Positions 8,913-20,293 are shown, numbered from the stretch's first letter. The stretch: DNA of 41,422 nucleotides from Thioalkalivibrio sulfidiphilus (GCF_000377945.1 NZ_KB898947.1:1-41422); one strand, 5' to 3'. Notes: a model not told the origin generated them from the letters alone. Translations and numbers: made by a program.

Positions 8913-8934
8913 GTGTCCTGACCCTCCAGGGCAC
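8913..8934 (+). other. Hairpin just upstream of recA
   Basis: GTGTCCTG (8913-8920) pairs with CAGGGCAC (8927-8934), with one G-U pair and a 6-nt loop. It lies 23 nt before the recA start and has no T-run. It may shape the recA leader. No LexA box of the CTGT-N8-ACAG type is visible between 8870 and 8957. Confidence 0.4.
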
Positions 8935-8957
8935 CCAACAGATTGCGAGGAATCACC

Positions 8958-9963
<1,006 letters not shown>

Positions 9964-9989
<26 letters not shown>

Positions 9990-10434
9990 GGACCCCACTG
10001 AGCCGGGCGATCCCTATGCCGACGGCGTGCGACTCCTGGCGCGCCGCGAGCACAGCCGCTCGGAGCTGCGTCGCAAGCTCGCCCACAAGGGCCATGAGCC
10101 CGAGGCACTGGACGAGGCCCTTGACCGGCTCGCGGCGCAGCGATACCAGAGCGACGCGCGTTTCGTGGAAACCTTCGTGCGCCACCGGGTCCAACAGGGT
10201 TACGGTCCGGTGCGTATCGTCGCCGAACTGCGCGAACGGGGCATCGATGAGGCCGAGGCCGAGGCGGGTATCGCCGCCGCCGTGGCTGACTGGCAGCGGC
10301 TTGCCGAGGAGGCCTTGCATCGGCGCTTCGGCGACTTGCTCCCCAAGGATGCCAGGGAATGGGCGAAACGGGCCCGCTTCCTGCAGTATCGTGGTTTCTC
10401 CGCCGACATGGTGCGGCGGGCCCTGAAAAGATGA
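9964..10434 (+). CDS. recX: RecA regulator RecX
   Basis: A 156-residue all-helical protein with three-helix repeats. It shows the RecX blocks [37 protein letters not shown] and [11 protein letters not shown]. It binds RecA filaments and limits their activity. The ATG at 9964 lies inside the 3' end of recA (26-nt overlap) in another frame, with AAGG 3 nt upstream, indicating translational coupling. The length is close to E. coli RecX (166). A longer in-frame extension into recA would be Arg/Ser-rich shadow sequence. Confidence 0.94.
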
Positions 10435-10435
10435 T

Positions 10436-10517
10436 TCAAAGTTCAAGTGCAAGATTCAAAGGCTGATGAGCTTGTGTGGTCTGTCCCTTTGAATCTTGAA
10501 TCTTGAATCTTGAATTT
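10436..10517. repeat. Palindromic heptamer repeat (TTGAATC x3)
   Basis: Three TTGAATC/T-type heptamers lie near 10490-10515. They face a reverse-complement arm with GATTCAAAG and CAAGATTCAAAGG at 10436-10463. The element fills almost the whole recX-alaS gap. It has the same design (7-nt units, inverted arms) as the GTGGGAA and GGAGTNA elements elsewhere in the window but a different unit sequence. Confidence 0.7.
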
Positions 10518-10536
10518 GATTCACACCGAGACCTTT

Positions 10537-13134
<2,598 letters not shown>

Positions 13135-13224
13135 AAGATTTTCTTCATAATTTCGGCGGTTTCGTGTTTAATGGCGTCCCGGATTTGCGGCATCGCACAA
13201 TAACCGCCTGATGCAGGCACACAC

Positions 13225-14454
13225 ATGGCATTGATCGTACAGAAATACGGCGGGACCTCGGTGGGCTCGGTGGAGCGCATCCAGCACGTGGCCGACAAGG
13301 TGCTGGCCTATCGTAAGGATGGCCACGAGGTGGTGGTGGTGGTCTCCGCCATGAGCGGCGAGACCGACCGCCTGCTGGGGCTGGCCCGCTCCATCAACCC
13401 CCGCATCGAGGGCCGCGAGCTGGACGTGCTGCTGTCCACCGGCGAGCAGGTCACCATCGCCCTGCTGGCCATGGCGCTCGAGGCCCGTGGCTGTCCGGCG
13501 CGCTCCTACACCGGTGCCCAGGTGCACATCCTCACCGACAGCGCCCACAACAAGGCCCGCATCCGCGACATCGACGGCGCCCGGGTGCGTCGGGATCTGG
13601 CAGACGGGCGCGTGGTGGTGGTGGCCGGTTTCCAGGGCGTGGACGAGCACGGCAACATCACCACCCTGGGACGGGGCGGCTCCGACACCACCGCCGTGGC
13701 ACTGGCGGCGGCGCTCAAGGCCGATGAGTGCCAGATCTACACCGACGTGGACGGGGTCTACACCACCGACCCCCGCGTCGTGCCCAACGCCCGGCGCCTG
13801 GATCGCATCACCTTCGAGGAGATGCTGGAGATGGCCAGCCTCGGCTCCAAGGTGCTGCAGATCCGCTCGGTGGAATTCGCCGGAAAGTACAACGTGCCCC
13901 TGCGCGTGCTGTCCTCCTTCAAGGACGGCCCCGGCACACTGATCACGTTCGAGGAAGAAGGCATGGAACAGGCGCTGATTTCAGGCATCGCGTTCAATCA
14001 GAACGAGGCCCAGCTGACTATACTGGGTGTACCGGACCAGCCTGGTGTGGCCTACCGCATCCTGGGTCCCATCTCGGACGCGAATATCGAGGTGGACATG
14101 ATCGTGCAGAACGTGGGCGCCGATGCGACCACGGACTTCACCTTCACGGTGCACCGCAACGACTACGACAAGGCCCTGGGCATCCTCAAGGGCCTGTCTA
14201 CTGAACTGGGCGCACGACAGGTGTCGGGCGATCCCAAGATCGTCAAGATTTCGCTGGTGGGCGTGGGCATGCGTTCCCACGCCGGCATCGCCAGCAAGAT
14301 GTTCAAGGCCCTGGCCAAAGAGGGTATCAACATCCGCATGATTTCCACCTCGGAGATCAAGGTATCCGTGGTGGTGGATGAGAAATACCTGGAACTGGGC
14401 GTCAGGGCCTTGCACGACGCCTTCGAACTGGAAAAACCGCAGCAGGGAGCTTGA
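13225..14454 (+). CDS. lysC: Aspartate kinase (LysC, monofunctional)
   Basis: A 409-residue aspartokinase that phosphorylates aspartate in the first step to lysine, threonine and methionine. The N-terminal kinase motif KYGGTSVGS, the central [16 protein letters not shown] and [12 protein letters not shown] blocks, and two C-terminal ACT domains (from about residue 265, with [12 protein letters not shown] and GVGMRSHAG) are visible. The ACT domains imply allosteric control by lysine and/or threonine. It lies 90 nt downstream of alaS and 90 nt upstream of csrA, the order found in many Pseudomonas-type genomes. Confidence 0.97.
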   Translation: MALIVQKYGGTSVGSVERIQHVADKVLAYRKDGHEVVVVVSAMSGETDRLLGLARSINPRIEGRELDVLLSTGEQVTIALLAMALEARGCPARSYTGAQVHILTDSAHNKARIRDIDGARVRRDLADGRVVVVAGFQGVDEHGNITTLGRGGSDTTAVALAAALKADECQIYTDVDGVYTTDPRVVPNARRLDRITFEEMLEMASLGSKVLQIRSVEFAGKYNVPLRVLSSFKDGPGTLITFEEEGMEQALISGIAFNQNEAQLTILGVPDQPGVAYRILGPISDANIEVDMIVQNVGADATTDFTFTVHRNDYDKALGILKGLSTELGARQVSGDPKIVKISLVGVGMRSHAGIASKMFKALAKEGINIRMISTSEIKVSVVVDEKYLELGVRALHDAFELEKPQQGA

Positions 14455-14481
14455 AACGACTGCGGCCGGTTCGGGGCACAA

Positions 14482-14542
14482 GGAGTGTCGCACAACGATG
14501 TGCGGCTATTGGACTTTGGTGATTGGAGCAATGGAGTAAGGA
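14482..14542 (+). promoter_or_regulatory. csrA leader with multiple GGA motifs (possible CsrA autoregulatory sites)
   Basis: Five GGA trinucleotides occur in the 63 nt before the csrA ATG, at 14482-14484, 14511-14513, 14525-14527, 14533-14535 and 14540-14542. The last two overlap the Shine-Dalgarno region (GGAG and AAGGA). CsrA binds GGA motifs and represses its own translation in other gammaproteobacteria. Binding here is inferred. Confidence 0.45.
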
Positions 14543-14544
14543 CT

Positions 14545-14739
14545 ATGTTGATTCTGACCCGCCGTGTCGGCGAAACCCTGATGATCGGAGACCAGGTCTC
14601 CGTGACTGTGCTGGGCGTGAAGGGCAACCAGGTGCGCATCGGCATCAATGCCCCCAAGGATGTGGCCGTGCATCGTGAAGAGATCTACGAGCGCATCAAG
14701 AACGAGGGTGACGAAGGCCAGGCCACCGGCGGTAACTGA
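14545..14739 (+). CDS. csrA: Carbon storage regulator CsrA/RsmA
   Basis: A 64-residue homodimeric RNA-binding protein that binds GGA motifs in mRNA leaders and sRNA decoys to control metabolism, biofilm and motility. The near-invariant N-terminus [16 protein letters not shown] and the RNA-contact region [10 protein letters not shown] with Arg44 are intact. The ATG at 14545 is chosen because it gives exactly the family N-terminus and has GGAG 8 nt upstream. The lysC-csrA-tRNA-Ser order is conserved. Candidate GGA-loop RNA modules at 20.3 kb would be natural partners. Confidence 0.97.
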   Translation: MLILTRRVGETLMIGDQVSVTVLGVKGNQVRIGINAPKDVAVHREEIYERIKNEGDEGQATGGN

Positions 14740-14758
14740 GCCGCCCGTAGCCCAAACC

Positions 14759-14787
14759 TTTACCTGCCAGGGAGTGGCGGGTATCCT
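14759..14787 (+). promoter_or_regulatory. Sigma-70 promoter for tRNA-Ser
   Basis: TTTACC (14759-14764), a 17-nt spacer and TATCCT (14782-14787) are followed by a GC-rich discriminator (ACGCGCC) typical of stable-RNA promoters. A 7-bp hairpin (GCCTGAC/GTCAGGC, 14792-14810) lies between the promoter and the tRNA. Confidence 0.6.
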
Positions 14788-14829
14788 ACGCGCCTGACTT
14801 GCAGTCAGGCCTTCATGTGCAGCAAACCC

Positions 14830-14920
14830 GGAGAGATGGCCGAGTGGTCGAAGGCGCTCCCCTGCTAAGGGAGTATGGGTCAAAAGCCCATCGAGGGTTC
14901 GAATCCCTCTCTCTCCGCCA
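14830..14920 (+). tRNA. tRNA-Ser(GCU)
   Basis: A 91-nt class II tRNA with encoded CCA. The 7-bp acceptor stem GGAGAGA/TCTCTCC closes. The anticodon loop CTGCTAA (14862-14868) gives anticodon GCU at 14864-14866, reading AGC/AGU. A long variable arm follows and the T-arm contains GGTTCGAATCC. tRNA-Ser downstream of csrA is the standard gammaproteobacterial arrangement. tRNA-Ser 3' ends are common integration targets, but I saw no second copy of this 3' end in the window. Confidence 0.98.
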
Positions 14921-14934
14921 TATCGAAACGTAAA

Positions 14935-14963
14935 GGGGTCCCGGTTTTCCGGGGCCCCTTTTT
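14935..14963 (+). terminator. Rho-independent terminator after tRNA-Ser
   Basis: GGGGTCCCGG (14935-14944) pairs with CCGGGGCCCC (14949-14958) around a TTTT loop, followed by TTTTT (14959-14963). One G-T pair is present. It is a strong intrinsic terminator 15 nt after the tRNA CCA. Confidence 0.9.
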
Positions 14964-15093
14964 GTTTGGATATAGCGACTGCAGATTCCTGATATTGTCC
15001 CCTGGTCGATTATTCCAAGCAGGAAGCTCGCGTGCCGCGCACTGGTGTGATTTATGGCGGGGTGGTCCTGACATGCCTTGGGATTGGCGGGGA

Positions 15094-15137
15094 AATGTGG
15101 CGCGATTATTGAAATGCGCCACATTGCTGGCTATGCT
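15094..15137 (+). promoter_or_regulatory. Promoter with overlapping 10-bp palindromic operator
   Basis: TTGAAA (15109-15114), a 17-nt spacer and TATGCT (15132-15137) form a good sigma-70 promoter. A perfect inverted repeat AATGTGGCGC (15094-15103)/GCGCCACATT (15116-15125) brackets the -35 box, and its right half lies in the spacer. A repressor bound there would block RNA polymerase. The first gene of the module encodes an N-terminal winged-helix domain, so autorepression is the simplest reading (inference). The remaining part of 14964-15093 shows no gene. Confidence 0.7.
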
Positions 15138-15168
15138 CGATGGTATCGCGTTGTACAGCAGGTGCTCG

Positions 15169-15702
15169 ATGCCCAGAACCCCCTCACAGACTGAACTCGA
15201 CACCATCTGTCGGGCCATCGGCGCGTTTCCTACTGGCGCATCGGTGGAGGAGATCGCCAGCGTGCTGGATGCCGATATCCCAAGACGCACCTTGCAGCGT
15301 CGCTTGGCATTGTTGGTTGAAAAACGACGTCTGGTGAGTGTGGGACGGGGGCGTGGCTGTCGGTACCTAACGCCAGAACATGGCCACAATAAAGGGGCCC
15401 AACGGCCGGTCGCGAACCGGGACGAGGCACTCAAGGTGCTTTCCCGGCTCAAGCCTGAACTGGCTGAGAAATTTGGCGTCACACGTTTGGCCTTGTTCGG
15501 TTCGACGGCGCGAAATGAGGCCAGGGCCGACAGTGATGTGGATGTGGTGGTCGATTTCGATGGGCCTGCGACCTCCGAGCGTTACTTCGGTGTTCAATTC
15601 CTCCTCGAGGACCAGTTGGGTCGCCCGGTGGACCTGGTGTCCAACAAGGCCTTGAGACCTGAGTTGCGCCCCTATATCGAGCAGGAAGCGATCAATGTCT
15701 GA
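15169..15702 (+). CDS. HTH-fused MNT-family nucleotidyltransferase (MntA-like antitoxin)
   Basis: A 177-residue protein. Residues about 5-70 form a winged-helix/HTH (SVEEIASVLDADIPRRTLQRR, then a basic wing RGRGCRYL). Residues about 88-177 form a minimal nucleotidyltransferase with the GSx10DxD motif (G111-S112, D123, D125) and the MntA-type tail VDLVSNKALRPELRPYIEQEA. In type VII systems MntA AMPylates the HEPN toxin and neutralises it. The added DNA-binding domain could also repress the promoter at 15109-15137. The ATG at 15169 lies about 25 nt after the predicted start of transcription, with AGG 6 nt upstream; in-frame starts at or before 15133 would fall in the -10 box. It overlaps the HEPN gene by 8 nt. 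Confidence 0.85.
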   Translation: MPRTPSQTELDTICRAIGAFPTGASVEEIASVLDADIPRRTLQRRLALLVEKRRLVSVGRGRGCRYLTPEHGHNKGAQRPVANRDEALKVLSRLKPELAEKFGVTRLALFGSTARNEARADSDVDVVVDFDGPATSERYFGVQFLLEDQLGRPVDLVSNKALRPELRPYIEQEAINV

Positions 15703-16039
15703 GCGCGAATGGCGCTTCTACATCGATGACATGATCCGATTTTCCGGCAACGTACTCTCATACACATCGGGCATGGACCAGGATGCGTTTGTTGCCACGC
15801 CGATCAACTACGATGCCACGCTCCGTAACCTGGAACTCATCGGGGAGGCCGCGACGCATGTTCCGGAAGTGGTACGTGCAGAGAATCCCGACATTCCCTG
15901 GAGGATGATCATCGCAACGCGAAATCGGTTGATCCATGCATATCTTGGAATCGATAACGATACCCTGTGGAGCATCATTCGTGACGATGTGCCAACTCTT
16001 GTGCAGACATTGAAGCTTTTGCAGAAGCAGGAAGGCTGA
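15695..16039 (+). CDS. HEPN-domain toxin, HepT-like (DUF86)
   Basis: A 114-residue all-helical HEPN protein of the DUF86 type. The RX4HXY active motif is intact (R76, H81, Y83), which makes it a likely RNase. Y83 is the residue equivalent to that AMPylated by MntA in the Shewanella HepT-MntA pair. The start at 15695 overlaps the 3' end of the nucleotidyltransferase gene by 8 nt, the usual coupling for this toxin-antitoxin type, here with the antitoxin gene first. The NERD-helicase gene begins 19 nt after its stop, suggesting one transcript. Confidence 0.9.
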   Translation: MSEREWRFYIDDMIRFSGNVLSYTSGMDQDAFVATPINYDATLRNLELIGEAATHVPEVVRAENPDIPWRMIIATRNRLIHAYLGIDNDTLWSIIRDDVPTLVQTLKLLQKQEG

Positions 16040-16058
16040 CGGGGATTCCTCAAGCATC

Positions 16059-17912
16059 ATGGCAACCTTGATACCCTCACTAACGAGTTGCCTTGGTCGC
16101 ATGCAGGCCGGTGAGAAGCGTTTTGCGCGTCGTCTCGAGAGTCATCTGGAAGATGACTATCTCTGCTGGTACGAGATGCCAGTGGGGCGGCGGCAACGAT
16201 ATTCGGACTTTATTGTCCTGCACCCCGCCCGTGGTCTTCTGTTGCTTGAGGTCAAGGACTGGAAGATGGAGACCATCCACAGCCTTGATAGAAGCAGCGT
16301 GACCCTGCTGACGCCCAATGGGTTGAACACCGCCAGCAATCCCCTGGAACAGGTGCGCCAGTGCGCTTACCAGCTGGTCAACCGTCTTGAAAGCGATCCG
16401 CAGCTGGTCAACCCCTCTGGACGCTATCAGGGCAAGCTCTGCTTTCCTTATGGCTATGGTGTGGTCCTGACCCAGATCAGCCGCGAGCAGTTCAATGCCA
16501 GTGGCATGGTGGATGTCATGCCAGAGCACCAGGTGATCTGCCGTGACGAGATGATGGAGAGCACGGATCCGGAGGAGTTCCAGAAGCGTCTCTGGGACAT
16601 GTTCAATGTCAGCTTTGCGCGTCAGATGAGCCTGCCGCAGATCGACCGGGTGCGCTGGCACATCTTTCCTGAGATCCGGATCGGGGACGGTCAGGCGGGG
16701 TTGTTCGACGAGACACCTGATGATGGGGCAGGGGGCGAGGAAGGCAAATCAGCTGACGAACTGATTCCTGACCTGATCAAAGTGATGGATATGCAGCAGG
16801 AGCAGCTGGCCCGGAGTCTCGGCCAGGGGCATCGGGTCATCCATGGTGTGGCGGGCTCTGGCAAGACGCTGATTCTAGGGTACCGCTGCCTCTATCTGGC
16901 CCGCCTTCTGCACAAGCCCATCCTCGTCATCTGTTTCAATATCACCCTGGCAGCCCGGTTGCGGGGCATGATGGAGGCGCAGGGCATCAACGACCGTGTC
17001 CACGTTTACCACTTCCACGACTGGTGCGGTGAGCAGCTCAAGCGCTACCACGTTCAGCGACCCGCACCGGGTGATCGTTACCTGGAAGAACTGGTTGCCA
17101 GGGTGATCGAGGCCACTGACAAGGGGCAGATCCCCCGCGGCCAGTATGGCGCCCTGATGATCGACGAGGGCCATGATTTCGAGGCCGACTGGCTCAGGCT
17201 GGTCGTTCAGATGGTCGATCCCGACGAGGGGTCCCTGCTGCTGCTCTACGATGACGCCCAGTCCATCTACAAGAAGAACAGGGCACTGGATTTCAGCCTC
17301 TCCAGCGTGGGTATACAGGCCCGTGGCCGTACCACGATACTGAAGCTCAACTATCGCAACACCAATGAAATCCTCGATTTTGCCTACCGATTCGCCAAGC
17401 ATTACCTGAACCCGACGGACTCTGACGAGGACCATGTGCCACTGGTCGAACCCCAGGCGGCTGGTCGCCATGGGCCACCACCATATCTGAAGCTGTGTTC
17501 ATCTCTCGATGAGGAGATCCGCTACATCGCACACACGCTGTCACGGCTCAACCGTGAAGGAGTCCTCTGGCGAGATATGGCTGTCACCTGCCACTCCCGC
17601 AATCTTGCCAAGCAGCTTACAAAGGGATTGGGCGCATCGGGTATACCCGTTGATAGCCTCGTGGAGTCCGTCGAGAAGAAGGCCTTTGACCCGGCGCGGG
17701 ATACCGTCAAGGTCATGACGATGCACAGCAGCAAGGGTCTGGAGTTCCCGGTTGTGGTCATTCCAGGGGTAGGAGGCCTGCCGGGTCAGTACGACGATCC
17801 TGCCTCGGATGCGAAATTGCTCTACGTGGCCATGACCCGATCAACGGACAAGCTTCTGCTGACCGCAAGCCAAGAGTCCGAATTCGTCAATATGCTCAGG
17901 GCCGTGTCGTAA
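16059..17912 (+). CDS. NERD-domain nuclease fused to UvrD-like SF1 helicase
   Basis: A 617-residue protein. The N-terminal NERD domain (about 15-130) has the nuclease-like D50...E64-V-K66 core. The SF1 helicase shows Walker A GVAGSGKT (263-270), Walker B IDEGHDF (368-374), the DDAQ motif (398-401), NYRNTNE (431-437), the MHSSKGLEFPVVV block and the LLYVAMTR motif VI. NERD-helicases take part in phage defence in some bacteria (Nhi type), and its position directly after a HEPN/MNT pair supports a defence role, though repair cannot be excluded. The ATG at 16059 has no clear Shine-Dalgarno sequence; Met15 is an alternative start. Confidence 0.85.
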   Translation: MATLIPSLTSCLGRMQAGEKRFARRLESHLEDDYLCWYEMPVGRRQRYSDFIVLHPARGLLLLEVKDWKMETIHSLDRSSVTLLTPNGLNTASNPLEQVRQCAYQLVNRLESDPQLVNPSGRYQGKLCFPYGYGVVLTQISREQFNASGMVDVMPEHQVICRDEMMESTDPEEFQKRLWDMFNVSFARQMSLPQIDRVRWHIFPEIRIGDGQAGLFDETPDDGAGGEEGKSADELIPDLIKVMDMQQEQLARSLGQGHRVIHGVAGSGKTLILGYRCLYLARLLHKPILVICFNITLAARLRGMMEAQGINDRVHVYHFHDWCGEQLKRYHVQRPAPGDRYLEELVARVIEATDKGQIPRGQYGALMIDEGHDFEADWLRLVVQMVDPDEGSLLLLYDDAQSIYKKNRALDFSLSSVGIQARGRTTILKLNYRNTNEILDFAYRFAKHYLNPTDSDEDHVPLVEPQAAGRHGPPPYLKLCSSLDEEIRYIAHTLSRLNREGVLWRDMAVTCHSRNLAKQLTKGLGASGIPVDSLVESVEKKAFDPARDTVKVMTMHSSKGLEFPVVVIPGVGGLPGQYDDPASDAKLLYVAMTRSTDKLLLTASQESEFVNMLRAVS

Positions 17913-17924
17913 TCCATTGCATTC

Positions 17925-18479
17925 ATGATCCTGTTCTACGTCCACGGTTTCGGCAGCACGTCCCAGAGCCGCAAGGGGCAGGCGCTCAAGCAGCTGTTGC
18001 CCGAACATCGCGTGATCGGTCTCGACTATGGTTATGCGCCGGATGAAGCGGTGCATAACCTGCTCGCGCAGGCCGAGGCGGCGGGTGCGGGGCGGGAGCC
18101 CTGCGTGTTCATCGGATCATCCCTGGGCGGTCTCTACAGCCGTTATCTCGCGCGTCATTTTGAGGCCAGGGCCGTGCTGATCAATCCCGTGGTGAAGGCG
18201 GAGCTTCTGCGTACGCTGATCGGTCCGGTGCGCAACTACTACACCGGCGAGCCCTATGACTGGACCGAGGCGGACGTGCAGGCCTTGATGGCCTATGACG
18301 TGCCGCTTTTGGTGCCTGCGCTCGTGCTGCTCGATGAGGGTGACGAGGTGCTGGATTACCGTATGGCGGTGCAGGCCTACGAGGGGATCGCCGAGGTGAA
18401 GGTGTTCGCGGGCGGCGATCACGCCTTTGCGCATCTGGAAGAGAGCATTCCGCTGATTCGCGCTTTCGTCGGCCCCTGA
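17925..18479 (+). CDS. YqiA-like esterase (alpha/beta-hydrolase)
   Basis: A 184-residue alpha/beta-hydrolase of the YqiA/UPF0227 type. The N-terminus MILFYVHGFGST gives the oxyanion-hole strand. GSSLGG (about 64-69) is the nucleophile elbow, and GGDHAF near the C-terminus supplies the histidine. Substrate is unknown; the family includes short-chain esterases. It starts 12 nt after the NERD-helicase stop on the same strand, so it may share the transcript without belonging to the defence module. It converges with the diheme cytochrome gene with only 16 nt between stops and no obvious terminator. Confidence 0.82.
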   Translation: MILFYVHGFGSTSQSRKGQALKQLLPEHRVIGLDYGYAPDEAVHNLLAQAEAAGAGREPCVFIGSSLGGLYSRYLARHFEARAVLINPVVKAELLRTLIGPVRNYYTGEPYDWTEADVQALMAYDVPLLVPALVLLDEGDEVLDYRMAVQAYEGIAEVKVFAGGDHAFAHLEESIPLIRAFVGP

Positions 18480-18495
18480 GCGTCGGTTCAGCCCA

Positions 18496-19410
18496 TCAGC
18501 GCACGTCGTGGCGGATGGGCTCCAGGGACATGAGATAGACGGCCATGGCACGCAGGTCCTGGTTGCTCAGGTGCGTGGTGCCGTGCTCGATCACATCGGC
18601 CATGGAACCGCCGGCGAAGTCGCCATCCGGATCCATGCCCGTGTCCAGATAACGCACGATGTGGCGCTGGGTCCAGCGGCCGATGCCGGTTTCCCGGTCC
18701 GGGGTGATATTGGGGATCACACTCCCATCCGGCAGGCGCTGACCGGCAAACAGAAGCCTGGGGTCCAGGCCGCCGGTGCGGGTGCGCGGGCTGTGGCACT
18801 CGGCGCAGTGGGCCATGGCGTTGACCAGGTAGGCACCACGGTTCCATTCGTCCGACTCTGATTCACGGGGTACGAATTCACCCGGGCGCAGGTGCAGCAC
18901 GTTCCAGAAGCGCAGGGCGGGGCGAAAGCGGGCGAACCAGACCAGTTCGTGGGGCTTGTTTTCCAGCCGCACCGGTTCGATGGATTGCAGGTAGGCCCAG
19001 ATGGCCTCGATGTCCTCCCGCTTCATGCGGGTGTAGGAGGTGTAGGGCAGGGCGGGGTAGTAATGGCGCCCGTCGGGGCCGCGTCCCTCGGTCAGGGCAC
19101 GCACCAGGTCATCGACTGACCAGTTGCCGATACCGGTCTCCTTGTCCGGGGTGATGTTGGGTCCATAGAAGGTGCCGAAGGGGCTTTCGATGGCACGACC
19201 GCCTGCCAGAAACGGGGCGCCGTCTTCTTTTTTCGTATGGCAGGAGATGCAGCCGGCGGCGCGCAGGTTGTACTCGCCGCGCTTGATGAGGTCCTCGTCC
19301 GCGGTGACTGCCCCGGCCACCGGCATCAGGCAGAGGAGCAGCACCAGCGCGAGGAGGTACCGCGCGGCCCCGCCGGGGCCGCGCGGCACGGATGCATCAA
19401 GACGGGACAC
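18496..19410 (-). CDS. Periplasmic diheme cytochrome c
   Basis: A 304-residue exported cytochrome with a hydrophobic signal segment (about 17-34). Two heme c sites are visible: CISCH (54-58) and CAECH (202-206). Each is followed by a similar block, PNITPDKETGIGNWS and PNITPDRETGIGRWT, so the protein is a duplicated mono-heme domain. This resembles cytochrome subunits of membrane alcohol/aldehyde or gluconate dehydrogenases and related electron-transfer cytochromes. Its donor and acceptor are not evident. The GTG at 19410 has AAGGG about 6 nt upstream and lies 8 nt after the stop of the cytochrome c' gene, so the two form an operon. Confidence 0.88.
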   Translation of the reverse strand: MSRLDASVPRGPGGAARYLLALVLLLCLMPVAGAVTADEDLIKRGEYNLRAAGCISCHTKKEDGAPFLAGGRAIESPFGTFYGPNITPDKETGIGNWSVDDLVRALTEGRGPDGRHYYPALPYTSYTRMKREDIEAIWAYLQSIEPVRLENKPHELVWFARFRPALRFWNVLHLRPGEFVPRESESDEWNRGAYLVNAMAHCAECHSPRTRTGGLDPRLLFAGQRLPDGSVIPNITPDRETGIGRWTQRHIVRYLDTGMDPDGDFAGGSMADVIEHGTTHLSNQDLRAMAVYLMSLEPIRHDVR

Positions 19411-19418
19411 GGAGGCCC

Positions 19419-19883
19419 TTAGTTGCGCTGACGGAAGTCGTCGTGGCAGGCGCGGCAGGACTGGCCCAGTTCACGGAAGCGGGGACCGAGGTCCTGCTCG
19501 CCACCCTCGATGGCCCCCAGCAGGGCGACAGCGGCCTTGTGGGTGTTCTCGGAGAGCTCGGCATAGCGTTCCTGGTTCTCCCACACGGCGGGCAGGGCGT
19601 TGGTCTCGCCGAAGTCGCTGCCCTCCGGGAACAGGGCGGGGATGTCGCGGGTCATGTCCACGATGTAGCGGGCATGGATGGCCAGGTTGTCCCGGTATTC
19701 ATTGGCACCGTCCACGATCACGGCGGCCAGTGCGGCGGTGTTGCCGCCGATGGCCCGCATGACGCCCTTGCGGTAATCCACCGTCGCCTCCACGGAATCG
19801 ATGGCGTGGACCTGGCTCATGGCGCCGAGACCCAGGGTCATGGCAATACCAAAAGAGAGGGCGAGCTTGATGGGTTGATGCAT
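19419..19883 (-). CDS. Cytochrome c' family protein (class II, C-terminal heme)
   Basis: A 154-residue protein with a Sec signal peptide ending near VHA (about residue 27). A four-helix-bundle cytochrome follows with the heme site CRACH at 143-147 close to the C-terminus, the mark of class II cytochromes c'/c556. Such proteins bind NO or CO or carry electrons in the periplasm. The ATG at 19883 has an ideal AAGGAGG and fixes the start; an in-frame extension to 19910 has none. It is the first gene of a two-cytochrome operon, suggesting that the diheme protein is its redox partner. Confidence 0.9.
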   Translation of the reverse strand: MHQPIKLALSFGIAMTLGLGAMSQVHAIDSVEATVDYRKGVMRAIGGNTAALAAVIVDGANEYRDNLAIHARYIVDMTRDIPALFPEGSDFGETNALPAVWENQERYAELSENTHKAAVALLGAIEGGEQDLGPRFRELGQSCRACHDDFRQRN

Positions 19884-20085
19884 GAAACACCTCCTTGATG
19901 ATGCGACCAAACGAACGAATTCAAGGGGCGGACGGGCCGTCCCGTGAGCGTGAATACGGCAATCCTGCTGGGGTTTATTCTAGTCCCCGGGAATCTAGAC
20001 TCAAGCAAACCCCCAGGGTTCAACCGGTTTTGCCGGATTCCCCTATGCAGACAATCCTGTCTGGGCCTGCGCCACGCCCCGGCAC

Positions 20086-20114
20086 TTGACGCCCGGGCCA
20101 CGCCGCCCCATAAT
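20086..20114 (+). promoter_or_regulatory. Sigma-70 promoter for tRNA-Arg
   Basis: TTGACG (20086-20091), 17-nt spacer and CATAAT (20109-20114), followed by the GC-rich discriminator GCGCCGC. The tRNA begins 15 nt downstream. Bases 19884-20085 contain no gene. Confidence 0.75.
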
Positions 20115-20128
20115 GCGCCGCTTTGAAA

Positions 20129-20205
20129 GCGCCCGTAGCTCAGTTGGATAGAGTACCTGGCTACGAACCAGGTGGTCGGAGGTTCGAATCCTTCCGGGCG
20201 CGCCA
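20129..20205 (+). tRNA. tRNA-Arg(ACG)
   Basis: A 77-nt tRNA with encoded CCA. Acceptor stem GCGCCCG/CGGGCGC, anticodon stem CCTGG/CCAGG, loop CTACGAA with anticodon ACG at 20163-20165 (modified to ICG in bacteria, decoding CGU/CGC/CGA). T-arm GGAGGTTCGAATCCTTC. Its 3' half is partly duplicated 265 nt downstream (20452-20466). Confidence 0.98.
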
Positions 20206-20255
20206 GACAAACAAAAAGGCCCCGTCCATTGGACGGGGCCTTTTTGTTTGTCTGG
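20203..20255 (+). terminator. Long perfect-palindrome terminator after tRNA-Arg
   Basis: The arms 20203-20227 and 20231-20255 are perfectly complementary over 25 nt around an ATT loop. The GC core GGCCCCGTCC/GGACGGGGCC is flanked by A5 and T5, giving a bidirectional intrinsic terminator. The outer part CCAGACAAAC/GTTTGTCTGG includes the CCA of the tRNA, so the 3' end of the precursor would be sequestered. Confidence 0.9.
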
Positions 20256-20293
20256 CGGGCTGGGAGGCCCTGGTTCGAACCTCAGGTTCGATT

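Noticed and set aside
14830-17912. tRNA-Ser as attachment site of an integrated island carrying the HEPN/MNT/NERD genes
   Set aside because: No second copy of the tRNA 3' end and no integrase were found within the window, so only positional suggestion remains.
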